In this document: positions 24,707 through 33,903 of the stretch, piece by piece | How the letters are laid out: each line of letters opens with the position of its first letter | Position numbering within the stretch: position 1 is the stretch's first letter | Assembly (NCBI GenBank): GCA_016200585.1 | Contig: JACQEN010000006.1 | Span: 1-36,209 of the forward strand | Origin: Deltaproteobacteria bacterium | GTDB lineage: Bacteria; Desulfobacterota; Binatia; HRBIN30 | Reading direction: 5' to 3' | DNA length: 36,209 nucleotides | Notes under the pieces: generated by a model | Database searches by the model: none | What the model was told of the DNA's origin: nothing | Seen by the model: only the letters and a program-made list of their open reading frames with translations | Program-made: the position numbers and the translations under genes

Positions 24707-27700
24707 ATGCGGGCGGACCCGAGCCCAACGACCCCCGACGCGTTCGTCGGACGGACGCGCGAGCTCGGCGAGCTGCGAGCCGGATTGCGCGGCGTTCTCG
24801 GCGGCAGCGGACGCATGTTTTTGCTGGCCGGCGATCCCGGCGTCGGCAAGACGCGACTCAGCGATGAAATCAGCCGCGATGCGCAGGCGGCCGGCGCCCA
24901 AGTTGTGTGGGGACGCTGCTGGGAAGGGGGGGCGGCCCCTCCCTATTGGCCGTGGATGCAGATCTTCCGGCGCATGGCTCGCGAAGGGCTTCTACCCGAC
25001 TCGGCACGATCCCTGATGACCGACAGCGCCCTCGTCCACTTGATGCATGAGGGCCCAGACGATGCGCTTCTGCCAGTGCATCCCCCTTCCACAGATCTGG
25101 CCGACCAACGCTTTCGATTATTTGACGCCGCCACCACCTTGCTCGAGCGTGCCGCCGAAGCCCGTCCGCTGGTCCTGATCCTCGACGATCTTCACGCCGC
25201 CGATCAAACGTCGCTGCTGTTGCTTCGCTTCACCGCCCGGGCGCTGCGCGGCAACGCTTTGCTCATCGTCGCCACCTATCGCGAAATGGAGTTGCGGCGC
25301 GTGCCCGCTCTGGGGCAGGCCGTAGCCGAGCTGGCGCGCGACGGCCGCGTCCTTACGCTGCGCGGGCTGAGCCAGCCGGAAACCGCGCAACTCATCGAGA
25401 CCATTCTCGGTCGTCTGCCGGATGAATCTCTGGTGGGCGCCCTGCATGGCGCAACCGCCGGCAATCCGTTCTTCTTGAGCGAGATCGTACGGCTGATGCA
25501 GGCCGAGGGGCGCTTCGACACGACGGACGGCAAGGCCCTGACCGCCTTTACGTTGCCCAGTCAGCTGCGTGAAGCCGTGCGCCGCCAACTTGATCTGCTA
25601 TCCCCAGCCACCGCCGAGCTCATGTCCAAAGCTTCGGTCATCGGCCAGCAGTTCTCCGTTCCCGTCCTCGCTCGGGTCGCGGCTGACAACGAAGGGGAAG
25701 CACCGGCTGCCGAAGTCGATCACAGCCGACTGATCGATCTCTTGGACGATGCTATCCACGGACGGGTGATCCGCTGCATTTCGGTGGCCGGAGCGCGTTA
25801 CGAGTTTGTCCACCAGCTGATTCGCGAAGCGCTGTATGACGCCATCGCACCTTCGATGTTGCTTACGCTGCACGGCCGCGTCGGCACGGCCCTGGAGGCA
25901 CTGTACGGCGACGCCGCGGAGCGGCCGCTGGCTGAGCTGGCGCATCACTACTTGCATTCGGGATCCATCAAAGGTCTCGAATACGCCGACCGCACCGGAG
26001 ATGATGCCCTGCAACGTCTCGCCTACGAGGAAGCGGCACGCTGGTATGAAATGGCCCTCGCGGCGCTCGATCGACTGGCGCCGGACGACACGCAGCGGAT
26101 GCTGGCTCTGCGGCTCGGCCTCGGAGACGCAAGCAAGGGTGCAGCCGACTTCGAAGGCTCGCAACGCGAGTACCGGCGTGCTGCCGAGCTGGCGCGTTCG
26201 CTGCGTCTACCGGTGGAGTTTGCCCGCGCCGTGATCGGCCTGTCGCGTCCCTGGATGCAATGGCAGCCGGACCATGTTCTCGACTCTCTCCAGGAAGAAG
26301 CTCTGCGCGGTCTCGCTCAGAAGGACAGCCGACTGCGTGTTCAACTCATGGCCTTGCGGGGAGCCAACCTGTACGCCGGCGATCGGTGTCAAGCCGTTGC
26401 GCTGATTACCGACTCCGTCGCCATGGCGCGACGCCTGCAAAACGCCCCCGGCCTCAGCCTGGCTCTGCTGCTCGAGCGTTTCCGTTTGGGCGACGAAGGA
26501 CGAATCCACGAAGCGCTGGCGATCGCCGCCGAGGCCGTGACCGCGGCGGAGCGCGCCGGTGATCGAGAGATTGCCTTCAATTTGCAAATGGAGGAGGTCA
26601 AGAATTACCTGTGGCGTGGCGACACGGTTGGCGTCGATGCCGCGACCACCCGCTGTCGCGGCCTGGCCACCCTTCTGCGCCAACCGTTCTGCTTGGGGCA
26701 AGTGTTTTGGATGGACGCCATGCGTGCGGCGCTGGAGGGGCATTTCGACGAGGCCGAGCGCTGCGCCGATCGCGCCAATGCGGAGGAGAACCGCGCCGGT
26801 GTTTCGTCGCCGGTGCTGACGATCTTCCGGACTCTGTTGCGTCGCGAAACCGGTTCCAATGATGTGCTCGATGTCGAAGCGAAGATTCCCGAAGAGATGA
26901 TCGACGTGCCGCAGGTGCGTGCCATGCTGGCGGTGCTGGCTTGCGATCGCGGCGACGCGCCGACGGCGCGTTTCCATCTCGACCGCGCTGCCGGCCGCGG
27001 CTTCGCGAGCTTGGCAAACGACTGGAACGGGTCGTGCGCCGTGGCGCAACTGGCGGAAGTCGCCGCCAGGCTGGGCGCGTCGGAACACGCCCGCAGCCTG
27101 TATGATGCGTTGAAGACGCACGCCGGCCTGGCGGTTTCGTTCAGCTACCAATTCTGCCTGGGCGCGGCCGGACGCTACTTCGGGCTGCTGGCGGCGACCT
27201 TCGGGGACTGGAACCTGGCGGCCCGACATTTCGAGGCGGCACTGGCGATGAATGCCGCGATGGGTGCAAGGCCGTGGCTGGCTCACACGCAACACGAATA
27301 CGCAGCGGCCATGGCGCGTGCGTGGGAAGCGAATCCAGCCGGCGACACGCCGCAAAGCCGAGCCAAGGCAGTCGCCCTGGCGCGAGAAGCAAACGCCACC
27401 GCGCAAACCCTGGGCATGCGGCCCCTGCTGAGCCAGACAACGGCGCTTCTCGAGCAGCTCGCCACCGTGCCGCCGCGCCGGGCGGTACAGCCCCGTGCAG
27501 TTGCAGAGTCGGGCGGTGCATTCCAACGACAAGGCGACGTCTGGAAGATCACCTACGGCGGCACGACATGCCAGCTCAAAGATATGCGCGGTCTCGCTTT
27601 CATCGTGCACCTGCTGCGCCACCCCGGCGAAGACATCCACAGTACTGCCCTGGTACGGCTGGGCGATGGCGCCGACACCCAGGCGCAAGCTGGAGCGGCG

Positions 27701-28096
27701 GCAGCGACGACAGAGATACGCACCGACCTCGGCGACGCCGGCGAAGTCCTCGATCATCAGGCACGCACGGCGTACCGCCAGCGTCTCATCGAGCTGCGCG
27801 GCGAGCTCGAACAAGCCGAGGCGTACAACGACCCTGGCCGCAGCGCCGGGCTGCGCGCCGAAATCGCCTCGCTGACCGAAGAGCTGCAGCGCGCCGTCGG
27901 CCTGGGCGGACGCCAGCGCCGCTCCGGATCGCACACCGAACGCGCCCGCGTCAACGCCACCCGGGCCATCGCCGTCGCCATCCAACGCATCGCCGAACAC
28001 AACCCGGCCCTCGCTCGCCATCTCAGCGAGCGCATCAAGACCGGTACGTTTTGCAGCTATCGCGCCAACGATGAACGCATGGACTGGAACCTGTGA
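24707..28096 (+). CDS. AAA_16-type ATPase / TPR-like regulator (1129 aa) with uncharacterised C-terminal domain
   Basis: FVGRTRELGELRAGLRGVLGGSGRMFLLAGDPGVGKTRL Walker A, LVLILDDLHAADQTSLLLL Walker B, helical-repeat middle; C-terminal domain about 27512-28093. Confidence 0.9.
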   Translation: MRADPSPTTPDAFVGRTRELGELRAGLRGVLGGSGRMFLLAGDPGVGKTRLSDEISRDAQAAGAQVVWGRCWEGGAAPPYWPWMQIFRRMAREGLLPDSARSLMTDSALVHLMHEGPDDALLPVHPPSTDLADQRFRLFDAATTLLERAAEARPLVLILDDLHAADQTSLLLLRFTARALRGNALLIVATYREMELRRVPALGQAVAELARDGRVLTLRGLSQPETAQLIETILGRLPDESLVGALHGATAGNPFFLSEIVRLMQAEGRFDTTDGKALTAFTLPSQLREAVRRQLDLLSPATAELMSKASVIGQQFSVPVLARVAADNEGEAPAAEVDHSRLIDLLDDAIHGRVIRCISVAGARYEFVHQLIREALYDAIAPSMLLTLHGRVGTALEALYGDAAERPLAELAHHYLHSGSIKGLEYADRTGDDALQRLAYEEAARWYEMALAALDRLAPDDTQRMLALRLGLGDASKGAADFEGSQREYRRAAELARSLRLPVEFARAVIGLSRPWMQWQPDHVLDSLQEEALRGLAQKDSRLRVQLMALRGANLYAGDRCQAVALITDSVAMARRLQNAPGLSLALLLERFRLGDEGRIHEALAIAAEAVTAAERAGDREIAFNLQMEEVKNYLWRGDTVGVDAATTRCRGLATLLRQPFCLGQVFWMDAMRAALEGHFDEAERCADRANAEENRAGVSSPVLTIFRTLLRRETGSNDVLDVEAKIPEEMIDVPQVRAMLAVLACDRGDAPTARFHLDRAAGRGFASLANDWNGSCAVAQLAEVAARLGASEHARSLYDALKTHAGLAVSFSYQFCLGAAGRYFGLLAATFGDWNLAARHFEAALAMNAAMGARPWLAHTQHEYAAAMARAWEANPAGDTPQSRAKAVALAREANATAQTLGMRPLLSQTTALLEQLATVPPRRAVQPRAVAESGGAFQRQGDVWKITYGGTTCQLKDMRGLAFIVHLLRHPGEDIHSTALVRLGDGADTQAQAGAAAATTEIRTDLGDAGEVLDHQARTAYRQRLIELRGELEQAEAYNDPGRSAGLRAEIASLTEELQRAVGLGGRQRRSGSHTERARVNATRAIAVAIQRIAEHNPALARHLSERIKTGTFCSYRANDERMDWNL

Positions 28097-28159
28097 AGAA
28101 GGAGCGGCTGGCATTCTTGCTGACGAACGCGACCTAGGCTCGTAAAAAAGGGGGTTTGC

Positions 28160-30391
28160 ATGGGGTGGTACAAGAGAACGCAAATCGCAACGGCAGCCGT
28201 GGTGATCTTGACGATGCTGCTTCCCGCTGCCGTTGTGGCTGACGACGACGAACCGGACTCCGGCGAGGCAACCAAGAAGGAACGCAGAGAACAGGCCTCG
28301 AAGGACAAGCCAGCGCTGCTCCTCGAGCCGATCGTGGTCGTAGGCAAGCGCGACAACTCATACCTCTTCAGCGCTCCCACCTCGGCGTCGCGAATTCCCC
28401 TCGACGTCATGGACACGCCGCGCTCCGTGCAGGTCGTTCCGCGCGCCGTGATCGACGATCAGCAGGCGATCACGCCCAACGAGATCACACGTTCCGTGAG
28501 CTCCGTTCGCCCGTCCGGCGCCTGGTACGGCAACGACGAGGCGTTCATCACGCGCGGCTTCTTGCAGCAGAACGTGTACAAGGATGGTCTGCGCGGTGCG
28601 GCCATCGTCGGCTTCATCGATCAACCCGCCGCCGGCGACGTCGCTGAGCTCGACCGCGTCGAGGTCATCAAGGGCCCGGCCTCGTTTCTTTTCGGACGCG
28701 TCGAGCCTGGCGGCATCGTCAACTACATCACCAAGCAACCCTCCTTCAGCCCGGCCTACTCGCTGATGCAACGCTTCGGAAGCTACGACCTCTATCGCAC
28801 CGAAGCCGATCTCACCGGACCGGTCACCGACAATCTGGCGTATCGCCTCATCGGTTCCTACCAGCGCGGCGGCCTCTTCGAACGCTTCACCGAGGAAGAG
28901 CGTGGCTTCGGATCGGCGAGTGCGCTGTGGCGGCCGAACGACTCGACCCAGGTGCGGCTGCGTACCAGCTTTGCGTACGACGATTCCGTCTTCGCTGCGG
29001 GCTTGCCGATCGTCGATGGACGGCTTCTCGATGGCGTCGCCTACAACCAGTTTCTCGGCGAGCCATCGGTGAACAAGCGCATCTCGAGAGCGTTGGAGAC
29101 CTACGTGGAAGCCGTCCACCGGGTCAACGAATCGTTGCAACTCACGCTTCTCGGCGGCTACCAACCGGCCTGGCTGATCAACCGCGACCTCGAGCTCGGC
29201 GAGTTTCTGGTACCGGATCAAATCCCGTACTACGACCCCGACAGTCGAACCTTGGCGCGAACGCTGTACGACAGCAACTTCAAAACCCAGGACGCGCAGC
29301 TGGAGCTCGGGGCAAACCTCTCCTACGCGCCGGCGGATCTCGGTCTCGGCTGGCTGCGCGATGTACGTGGCAACCTCGTCGCCACAGCCGGCTGGGAAAG
29401 AAATGAGGCTCACGGTCCGCTGACCTTCGGTACGTCGAGCCGCGTCAACCCATTCACTCCGGTCTACCAGGGCTACTTTCTGAGCGAGGATATCCATGTG
29501 CACCAGGACCTCCACGGTGCGGCGAACGAAGTCAGCGGCGGGATCGAGAATAGCTTGCGCTGGCGCGACCGCGTCGAGCTGCTGGCCGGCGTGCGCGTCA
29601 GCTACGTCGACAGTCACGCCGCCTTCGATCTCGTGCCGGCTGAATTCTCGGAGCACGGCGGGTTTCACGAAACACGGCCGGTACCGTTCGTCGGCGCCTT
29701 GGTCCGGCCGCTGCGGCCGCTTTCTCTCTACACCAGCTACAGCGAGTCGTACTTGCCCTACCGGTTTCCTCGGCTCACGGCGCACGGCGGGCCGCTGCAG
29801 CCGGAGACCGGCTCGCAGATCGAGGGTGGGGTGCGTTGGGAGTCGTTCGATAGCCGTCTCCTGGCGACGGCCGCGATCTACCAGATCGACAAGGACCATC
29901 TCATCGCACCGGACCCGCAGGACCCGATCCATCTCGCCAACATCGGATCGGCGCGCAGCCGCGGCTTCGAGCTCGACGTCGCAGGAAGCCCGCTCCCTGG
30001 TTGGGATCTCATCGGCAGTTACGCCTACACCGACGCACGCATCACCGACTCGCCGGACGGCACGCAGGGCAACCGTCTGTTCGCCGTGCCCTACAACAGC
30101 GGCAGCCTATGGACGACCTACGAGCTGCAAACCGAGCCGCTGCGCGGCCTGGGCGCCGGCATCGGCGTGTTCTTCTCCGACTCCGTCGAGAACGACACAC
30201 TCAACAGCGCCAAGCTGCCGAGCTGGGTGCAAGCCGATGCGGCGCTCTTCTACGCGCACGAAAAGTTCGAGGCGCGCTTGAACTTGAAGAACTTCACCGA
30301 CGAGAAGGTGTTCCTGTCGCAGAACGATAGCTTCAGAGCTATCCCCGCGCCGCCGCTGACCGTGCTCGGCAGCATTTCCGTACACTTCTAA
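28160..30391 (+). CDS. TonB-dependent outer-membrane receptor (siderophore-receptor-like)
   Basis: EPIVVVGKRDNSYLFSAPTSASRIPLDVMDTPRSVQVVPRAVIDDQQAITPNEITRSVSSVRPSG...FITRGFLQQNVYKDGLRG...VEVIKGPASFLFGRVEPGGIVNYITKQP plug; C-terminal beta strand LTVLGSISVHF. Confidence 0.95.
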   Translation: MGWYKRTQIATAAVVILTMLLPAAVVADDDEPDSGEATKKERREQASKDKPALLLEPIVVVGKRDNSYLFSAPTSASRIPLDVMDTPRSVQVVPRAVIDDQQAITPNEITRSVSSVRPSGAWYGNDEAFITRGFLQQNVYKDGLRGAAIVGFIDQPAAGDVAELDRVEVIKGPASFLFGRVEPGGIVNYITKQPSFSPAYSLMQRFGSYDLYRTEADLTGPVTDNLAYRLIGSYQRGGLFERFTEEERGFGSASALWRPNDSTQVRLRTSFAYDDSVFAAGLPIVDGRLLDGVAYNQFLGEPSVNKRISRALETYVEAVHRVNESLQLTLLGGYQPAWLINRDLELGEFLVPDQIPYYDPDSRTLARTLYDSNFKTQDAQLELGANLSYAPADLGLGWLRDVRGNLVATAGWERNEAHGPLTFGTSSRVNPFTPVYQGYFLSEDIHVHQDLHGAANEVSGGIENSLRWRDRVELLAGVRVSYVDSHAAFDLVPAEFSEHGGFHETRPVPFVGALVRPLRPLSLYTSYSESYLPYRFPRLTAHGGPLQPETGSQIEGGVRWESFDSRLLATAAIYQIDKDHLIAPDPQDPIHLANIGSARSRGFELDVAGSPLPGWDLIGSYAYTDARITDSPDGTQGNRLFAVPYNSGSLWTTYELQTEPLRGLGAGIGVFFSDSVENDTLNSAKLPSWVQADAALFYAHEKFEARLNLKNFTDEKVFLSQNDSFRAIPAPPLTVLGSISVHF

Positions 30392-30472
30392 GCGCCGGAC
30401 GCGACTTGGCGGTACATCCGGCGTGCCGGATTCGGCCGCCGAGCAGCCAAAACTCACACACCAACCATCCGT

Positions 30473-30503
30473 ACTGAACAACTGTTCAGCGCCGGGTTAC
30501 GCC
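30473..30503 (+). repeat. 31-nt repeat copy 1, contains dyad TGAACA-AC-TGTTCA
   Basis: actgaacaactgttcagcgccgggttacgcc; 27/31 identical to 31040-31070. Confidence 0.85.
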
Positions 30504-30598
30504 TCTCGATAAAGGCGCGCCGGGGGCATGGGCGATGTCGCTGGCCCTGTTGGTCGGCGATGTTGCCCGGCGCAGCCGAATCCCAAGAGGAGGCACAG

Positions 30599-31021
30599 TT
30601 GACTGCCAGTATTTGCGCCGCATCCACGCCCGCTCCACGTGCCGAGTCGATGGCCGCCCTTACTCCAGCTCCTCGTTCCAAGCAAATCTTCCGCCGCGAG
30701 GGCGAGTACTGGACCGTCGCCTTCGACGGCGCCCTCTGCCGCCTCAAGCATACGCGCGGCATGCAACACATGGCGAGATTGCTCAGCCGGCCCGGCGAAC
30801 GCATCGCCGCCGTGGCGCTTGTCTCGCAAGGTACATCGCCTGACGACGAAGCCGCTGCGGAACGGGCTCGGGTCAACGTCACGCGGCAGATCAGCGCGGT
30901 CTTGAAACGTATCGCCGCCTACCACCCGGCCCTCGCCGAACACCTCGCGTCGACCGTGCACACCGGCTTGTCCTGCTCCTACACGCCGGACTCGCGCCTG
31001 CCGACGCGCTGGGAGATCTGA
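30599..31021 (+). CDS. Small stand-alone protein homologous to C-terminal domain of the 24707..28096 regulator
   Basis: TTG start at 30599 behind agaggagg; IFRREGEYWTVAFDGALCRLKHTRGMQHMARLLSRPGERIAAVALVSQG...ERARVNVTRQISAVLKRIAAYHPALAEHLASTVHTGLSCSYTPD. Confidence 0.82.
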   Translation: MTASICAASTPAPRAESMAALTPAPRSKQIFRREGEYWTVAFDGALCRLKHTRGMQHMARLLSRPGERIAAVALVSQGTSPDDEAAAERARVNVTRQISAVLKRIAAYHPALAEHLASTVHTGLSCSYTPDSRLPTRWEI

Positions 31022-31039
31022 GGGCAAAGGCAGGCGGCG

Positions 31040-31070
31040 ACTGAACAACTGTTCCACGCAGAGTTACGCC
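31040..31070 (+). repeat. 31-nt repeat copy 2
   Basis: actgaacaactgttccacgcagagttacgcc, direct orientation relative to copy 1. Confidence 0.85.
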
Positions 31071-31167
31071 AAGGGTTCGAAGCGGAAGTCGCTCAGCGAG
31101 CACCGGGGTCGGCAAGTGAAAATGCGGATGGGCACTTTCTGAGCTTCTCAAAAAAAGGAGGGGCATC

Positions 31168-31896
31168 ATGAGAAGATCAAGTCTCAGTGTGGCGGCGGGA
31201 GTCACTCTGCTGTGGGCGGGGACGGCTCTGGGGACGCCAACGCCGCAGCAGAGCTGCGACTACGCCCGCATCACGGCGTGGAAGGTGTACCAGTCGTGCG
31301 TCGATGCGGTCGTCGCGAAGGACGCCAAAGGAATCGCTTTCGATTCATGGAAGGCCTTTTGGAAGTGCCGGCATGCCTATTTCAAGAAGTGGACGGCATT
31401 CCAGTCCAAAGCGTCACTCGCCGGCAGCACGTGCGTCGGCGCCCGATTCTCTGACGCCAGTTTTGTCGTCATCGACAATCTGACCGGGCTCTATTGGGAA
31501 AAGAAGTCGGACGACAGCTCTGTGTCGGACAAGGACAATCAATACAGCTGGGGCAGCGGCGGGTTTTCCACCGGAGGTGCCTTCACGACGTTTGTACATT
31601 TCCTGAACAATGGCAACCCCTTGGTCAACGATTGGCGGCTGCCGACCCTCGCCGAGTTGCAAACCCTCCTGCTCGACTACCCGTGTACGGGCGGCGGCGG
31701 CGGCACGGGATGTGAGTGCACAGGACCGTGCGTCGATCCTTTGTTCAACAACACGCAGTCTAGCTACTACTGGTCGGATACGCGGTACGTTCCCGACGGA
31801 GGCCGCGCTTGGGTCGTGTCTTTCGGCACTGGTCTCGTCATTCCTTTCATCCAGACCGACACCGACTACGTGCGGGCCGTCACCGCCGGCTTTTGA
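31168..31896 (+). CDS. Secreted DUF1566 (Lcl C-terminal-like) domain protein
   Basis: Signal peptide; LTGLYWEKKSDDSSVSDKDNQYSWGSG...NDWRLPTLAELQTLL...SSYYWSDTRYVPDGGRAWVVSFGTGLVIPFIQTDTDYVRAVTAGF; RBS aaaggagg. Confidence 0.88.
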   Translation: MRRSSLSVAAGVTLLWAGTALGTPTPQQSCDYARITAWKVYQSCVDAVVAKDAKGIAFDSWKAFWKCRHAYFKKWTAFQSKASLAGSTCVGARFSDASFVVIDNLTGLYWEKKSDDSSVSDKDNQYSWGSGGFSTGGAFTTFVHFLNNGNPLVNDWRLPTLAELQTLLLDYPCTGGGGGTGCECTGPCVDPLFNNTQSSYYWSDTRYVPDGGRAWVVSFGTGLVIPFIQTDTDYVRAVTAGF

Positions 31897-31954
31897 TCGA
31901 ACATTTGTCCCCCAGTTTGGTGGTTTCCGCGACAAGGGAGGGAAAGGAGATCTC

Positions 31955-33847
31955 ATGAAATCGTTGACATCGATCGCAATTGCCAGCCTCCTGGCTGGTG
32001 CACTGGTTCCGCGAAACGCCGATGCAGTGACCGCCACATTGGTCGGCGACACCTTCACCATCTACTCGAGCCCGAATGCGAACAAGGGTAAGGTCGCCAC
32101 ACTCGAGGTCGCCGGCCCGCCGGCGCTGAGGAATACATACGTCAAGTTTGACCTCAATCCCTTGCCCGCCGGCATCACGGGAAGCGACGTGGCGAAAGCC
32201 ACGCTGACGCTGTTCGCCAACAAGGTGATTACAGGCGGGTCGTTCGACGTGCTGCAGCTGACCAGCGGCTGGGACGAGCTCTTGGTGACGTGGGACAACG
32301 GTCCGCTCTTGGGCACGACTGTGAGCTCGGTCGCCATCGACCTCGCCGACAAGAACACATTCAAGGCCTTCGACGTGACCGCTGCCGTCAAGGCCTGGGT
32401 CGACGCTCCGCTGACTAACAACGGCTTGTTACTGGTGGATTTGTTTGATGGCCTGAATGTCAAGTTTGATAGCAAGGAGAACGGTTCAAAGAGCCATCCG
32501 CCGCAGTTGGAAATCACCCTGGCGGCAACCTCGGCGACGATCGTCGATGGGTCGGTGGGCAATGCCGACCTGGCGAACAATGCTGTGACCAGCGCCAAGA
32601 TCGCCGATGCCTCGGTGGGCAATGCTGATCTCGGCGGGGACGCGGTCACCAGCAACAAGATCCTCGACGGCTCGATCACCGGCGCTGACGTCGCCGACGG
32701 CTCGTTGCGCAACGCGGACATCAACTTCAGCCCGCTCACCGCAGGCCAATACAACACCGGCGTTGGCGAGTCTGCCCTTCAATCTATAGGGAGTGGCATC
32801 GGATCGTCCAACACGGCCACGGGCTACCACGCGCTGACCTCCACCATAAACGGCTTTTTCAATACAGCCACGGGAGCCAGAGCACTGGCTTCCAACATTT
32901 ATGGCACTTCTAACACAGCCACAGGCGCTGATGCACTTGGTCTCAATGACGGGGGCGACGACAACACGGCCGTAGGAAACGCGGCGTTGGGAGGTAATGT
33001 TGTAGGCTCCGCCAACACGGCCATTGGTCGCAGTGCGCTGGAGAATAATAGCACCTCCTACAACACCGCGGTCGGTTTCAACGCACTAACTTCAAGTACA
33101 TCCGGCGGCGAGAATATTGCCGTCGGTGCGAACGCTACCGATGCCCTCACCACCGGCTCCAACAATACGGCTATCGGCACAGGGGCCTTTGGCAATCTCA
33201 CGGCCGGCACGGGCAACATCGCCGTCGGTTGGCATGGCGGGCTGTCGGCGACCACCAACGACAACGACATCTACATCGGCAGCACGGGCGCTGCCGCGGA
33301 GAACAACACGATTCGCATAGGCAACACCTCGCACACCAAGACCTTCATCCGCGGTATCTACGGCCAGACCACCGCGAACACCGCCATTCCTGTGCTTGTC
33401 GATAGTTTCACCGGCCAGCTCGGCACCGTCTCTTCGTCGCGCCGCTTCAAGATCGATATCCACGACATGAAACAGGCCAGCAGCGCGCTGCTGAAGCTGC
33501 GACCGGTGACCTTCAAGTACAAGCCCAACCTCGACCCGTCCGGCACCACGCAATACGGGCTCATCGCCGAGGAGGTCGAGCAAGTCATGCCCGACCTCGT
33601 GGTCTACGACAAGGACGGCAAGCCGGAGACCGTGAAGTATCACATCCTCGCCTCGCTGCTGCTCAACGAGCTGCAGAAGCAGTACCGCACGCAGCAAGCG
33701 CAGCAGAAGACTTTGGCCGCGCAGCAAGCAGAGCTGCGCTCGGTGCACGCCGAGAACACAGCTTTGCGTGCAGCGGTCGACGAGATCCAGGTCTTGAAAG
33801 CTCGCCTGGCGGCCTTGGAGGCGGGATCGGTGGTGGCGGCGAAGTAG
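31955..33847 (+). CDS. Secreted DNRLRE-like / head-repeat / S74 intramolecular-chaperone protein
   Basis: Signal peptide MKSLTSIAIASLLAGALVPRNADA; N-terminal DNRLRE-like domain; NADLANNAVTSAKIADASVGNADLGG repeats; NTATGxxAL repeats; C-terminal SSSRRFKIDIHDM...LLKLRPVTFKYKPN...QYGLIAEEVEQVMPDLVVYDKDGKPETVKYHILASLLLNELQKQ and coiled coil. Confidence 0.85.
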   Translation: MKSLTSIAIASLLAGALVPRNADAVTATLVGDTFTIYSSPNANKGKVATLEVAGPPALRNTYVKFDLNPLPAGITGSDVAKATLTLFANKVITGGSFDVLQLTSGWDELLVTWDNGPLLGTTVSSVAIDLADKNTFKAFDVTAAVKAWVDAPLTNNGLLLVDLFDGLNVKFDSKENGSKSHPPQLEITLAATSATIVDGSVGNADLANNAVTSAKIADASVGNADLGGDAVTSNKILDGSITGADVADGSLRNADINFSPLTAGQYNTGVGESALQSIGSGIGSSNTATGYHALTSTINGFFNTATGARALASNIYGTSNTATGADALGLNDGGDDNTAVGNAALGGNVVGSANTAIGRSALENNSTSYNTAVGFNALTSSTSGGENIAVGANATDALTTGSNNTAIGTGAFGNLTAGTGNIAVGWHGGLSATTNDNDIYIGSTGAAAENNTIRIGNTSHTKTFIRGIYGQTTANTAIPVLVDSFTGQLGTVSSSRRFKIDIHDMKQASSALLKLRPVTFKYKPNLDPSGTTQYGLIAEEVEQVMPDLVVYDKDGKPETVKYHILASLLLNELQKQYRTQQAQQKTLAAQQAELRSVHAENTALRAAVDEIQVLKARLAALEAGSVVAAK

Positions 33848-33865
33848 GACAAGACAATGGGGACG

Positions 33866-33903
33866 GCAGGGACACCAGCTGGATGCTCAGCTGGTGTCCC
33901 TGC
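33866..33903. terminator. Perfect 15-bp inverted repeat (bidirectional terminator) between convergent genes
   Basis: gcagggacaccagct (33866-33880) ggatgctc agctggtgtccctgc (33889-33903); right arm includes the 3' coding end of the 33887..34489 gene. Confidence 0.75.

Noticed and set aside
26207-28183. 658-aa minus-strand ORF
   Set aside because: Antisense shadow of the 24707..28096 ATPase gene; no family motifs, compositionally artefactual in high-GC DNA.
28358-29932. 524-aa minus-strand ORF
   Set aside because: Antisense to the TonB-dependent receptor; the sense frame has clear receptor motifs.
30473-30486. LexA/SOS box reading of GAACAACTGTTC
   Set aside because: It fits GAAC-N4-GTTC, but the similarity between the two copies extends 31 nt beyond the core and the genes are not SOS-type; a specific local operator or cassette repeat fits better.
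31610-31954. N-terminal extension of the 745-aa ORF
   Set aside because: Overlaps the DUF1566 gene in another frame; real start is the signal peptide Met at 31955 with an upstream RBS.
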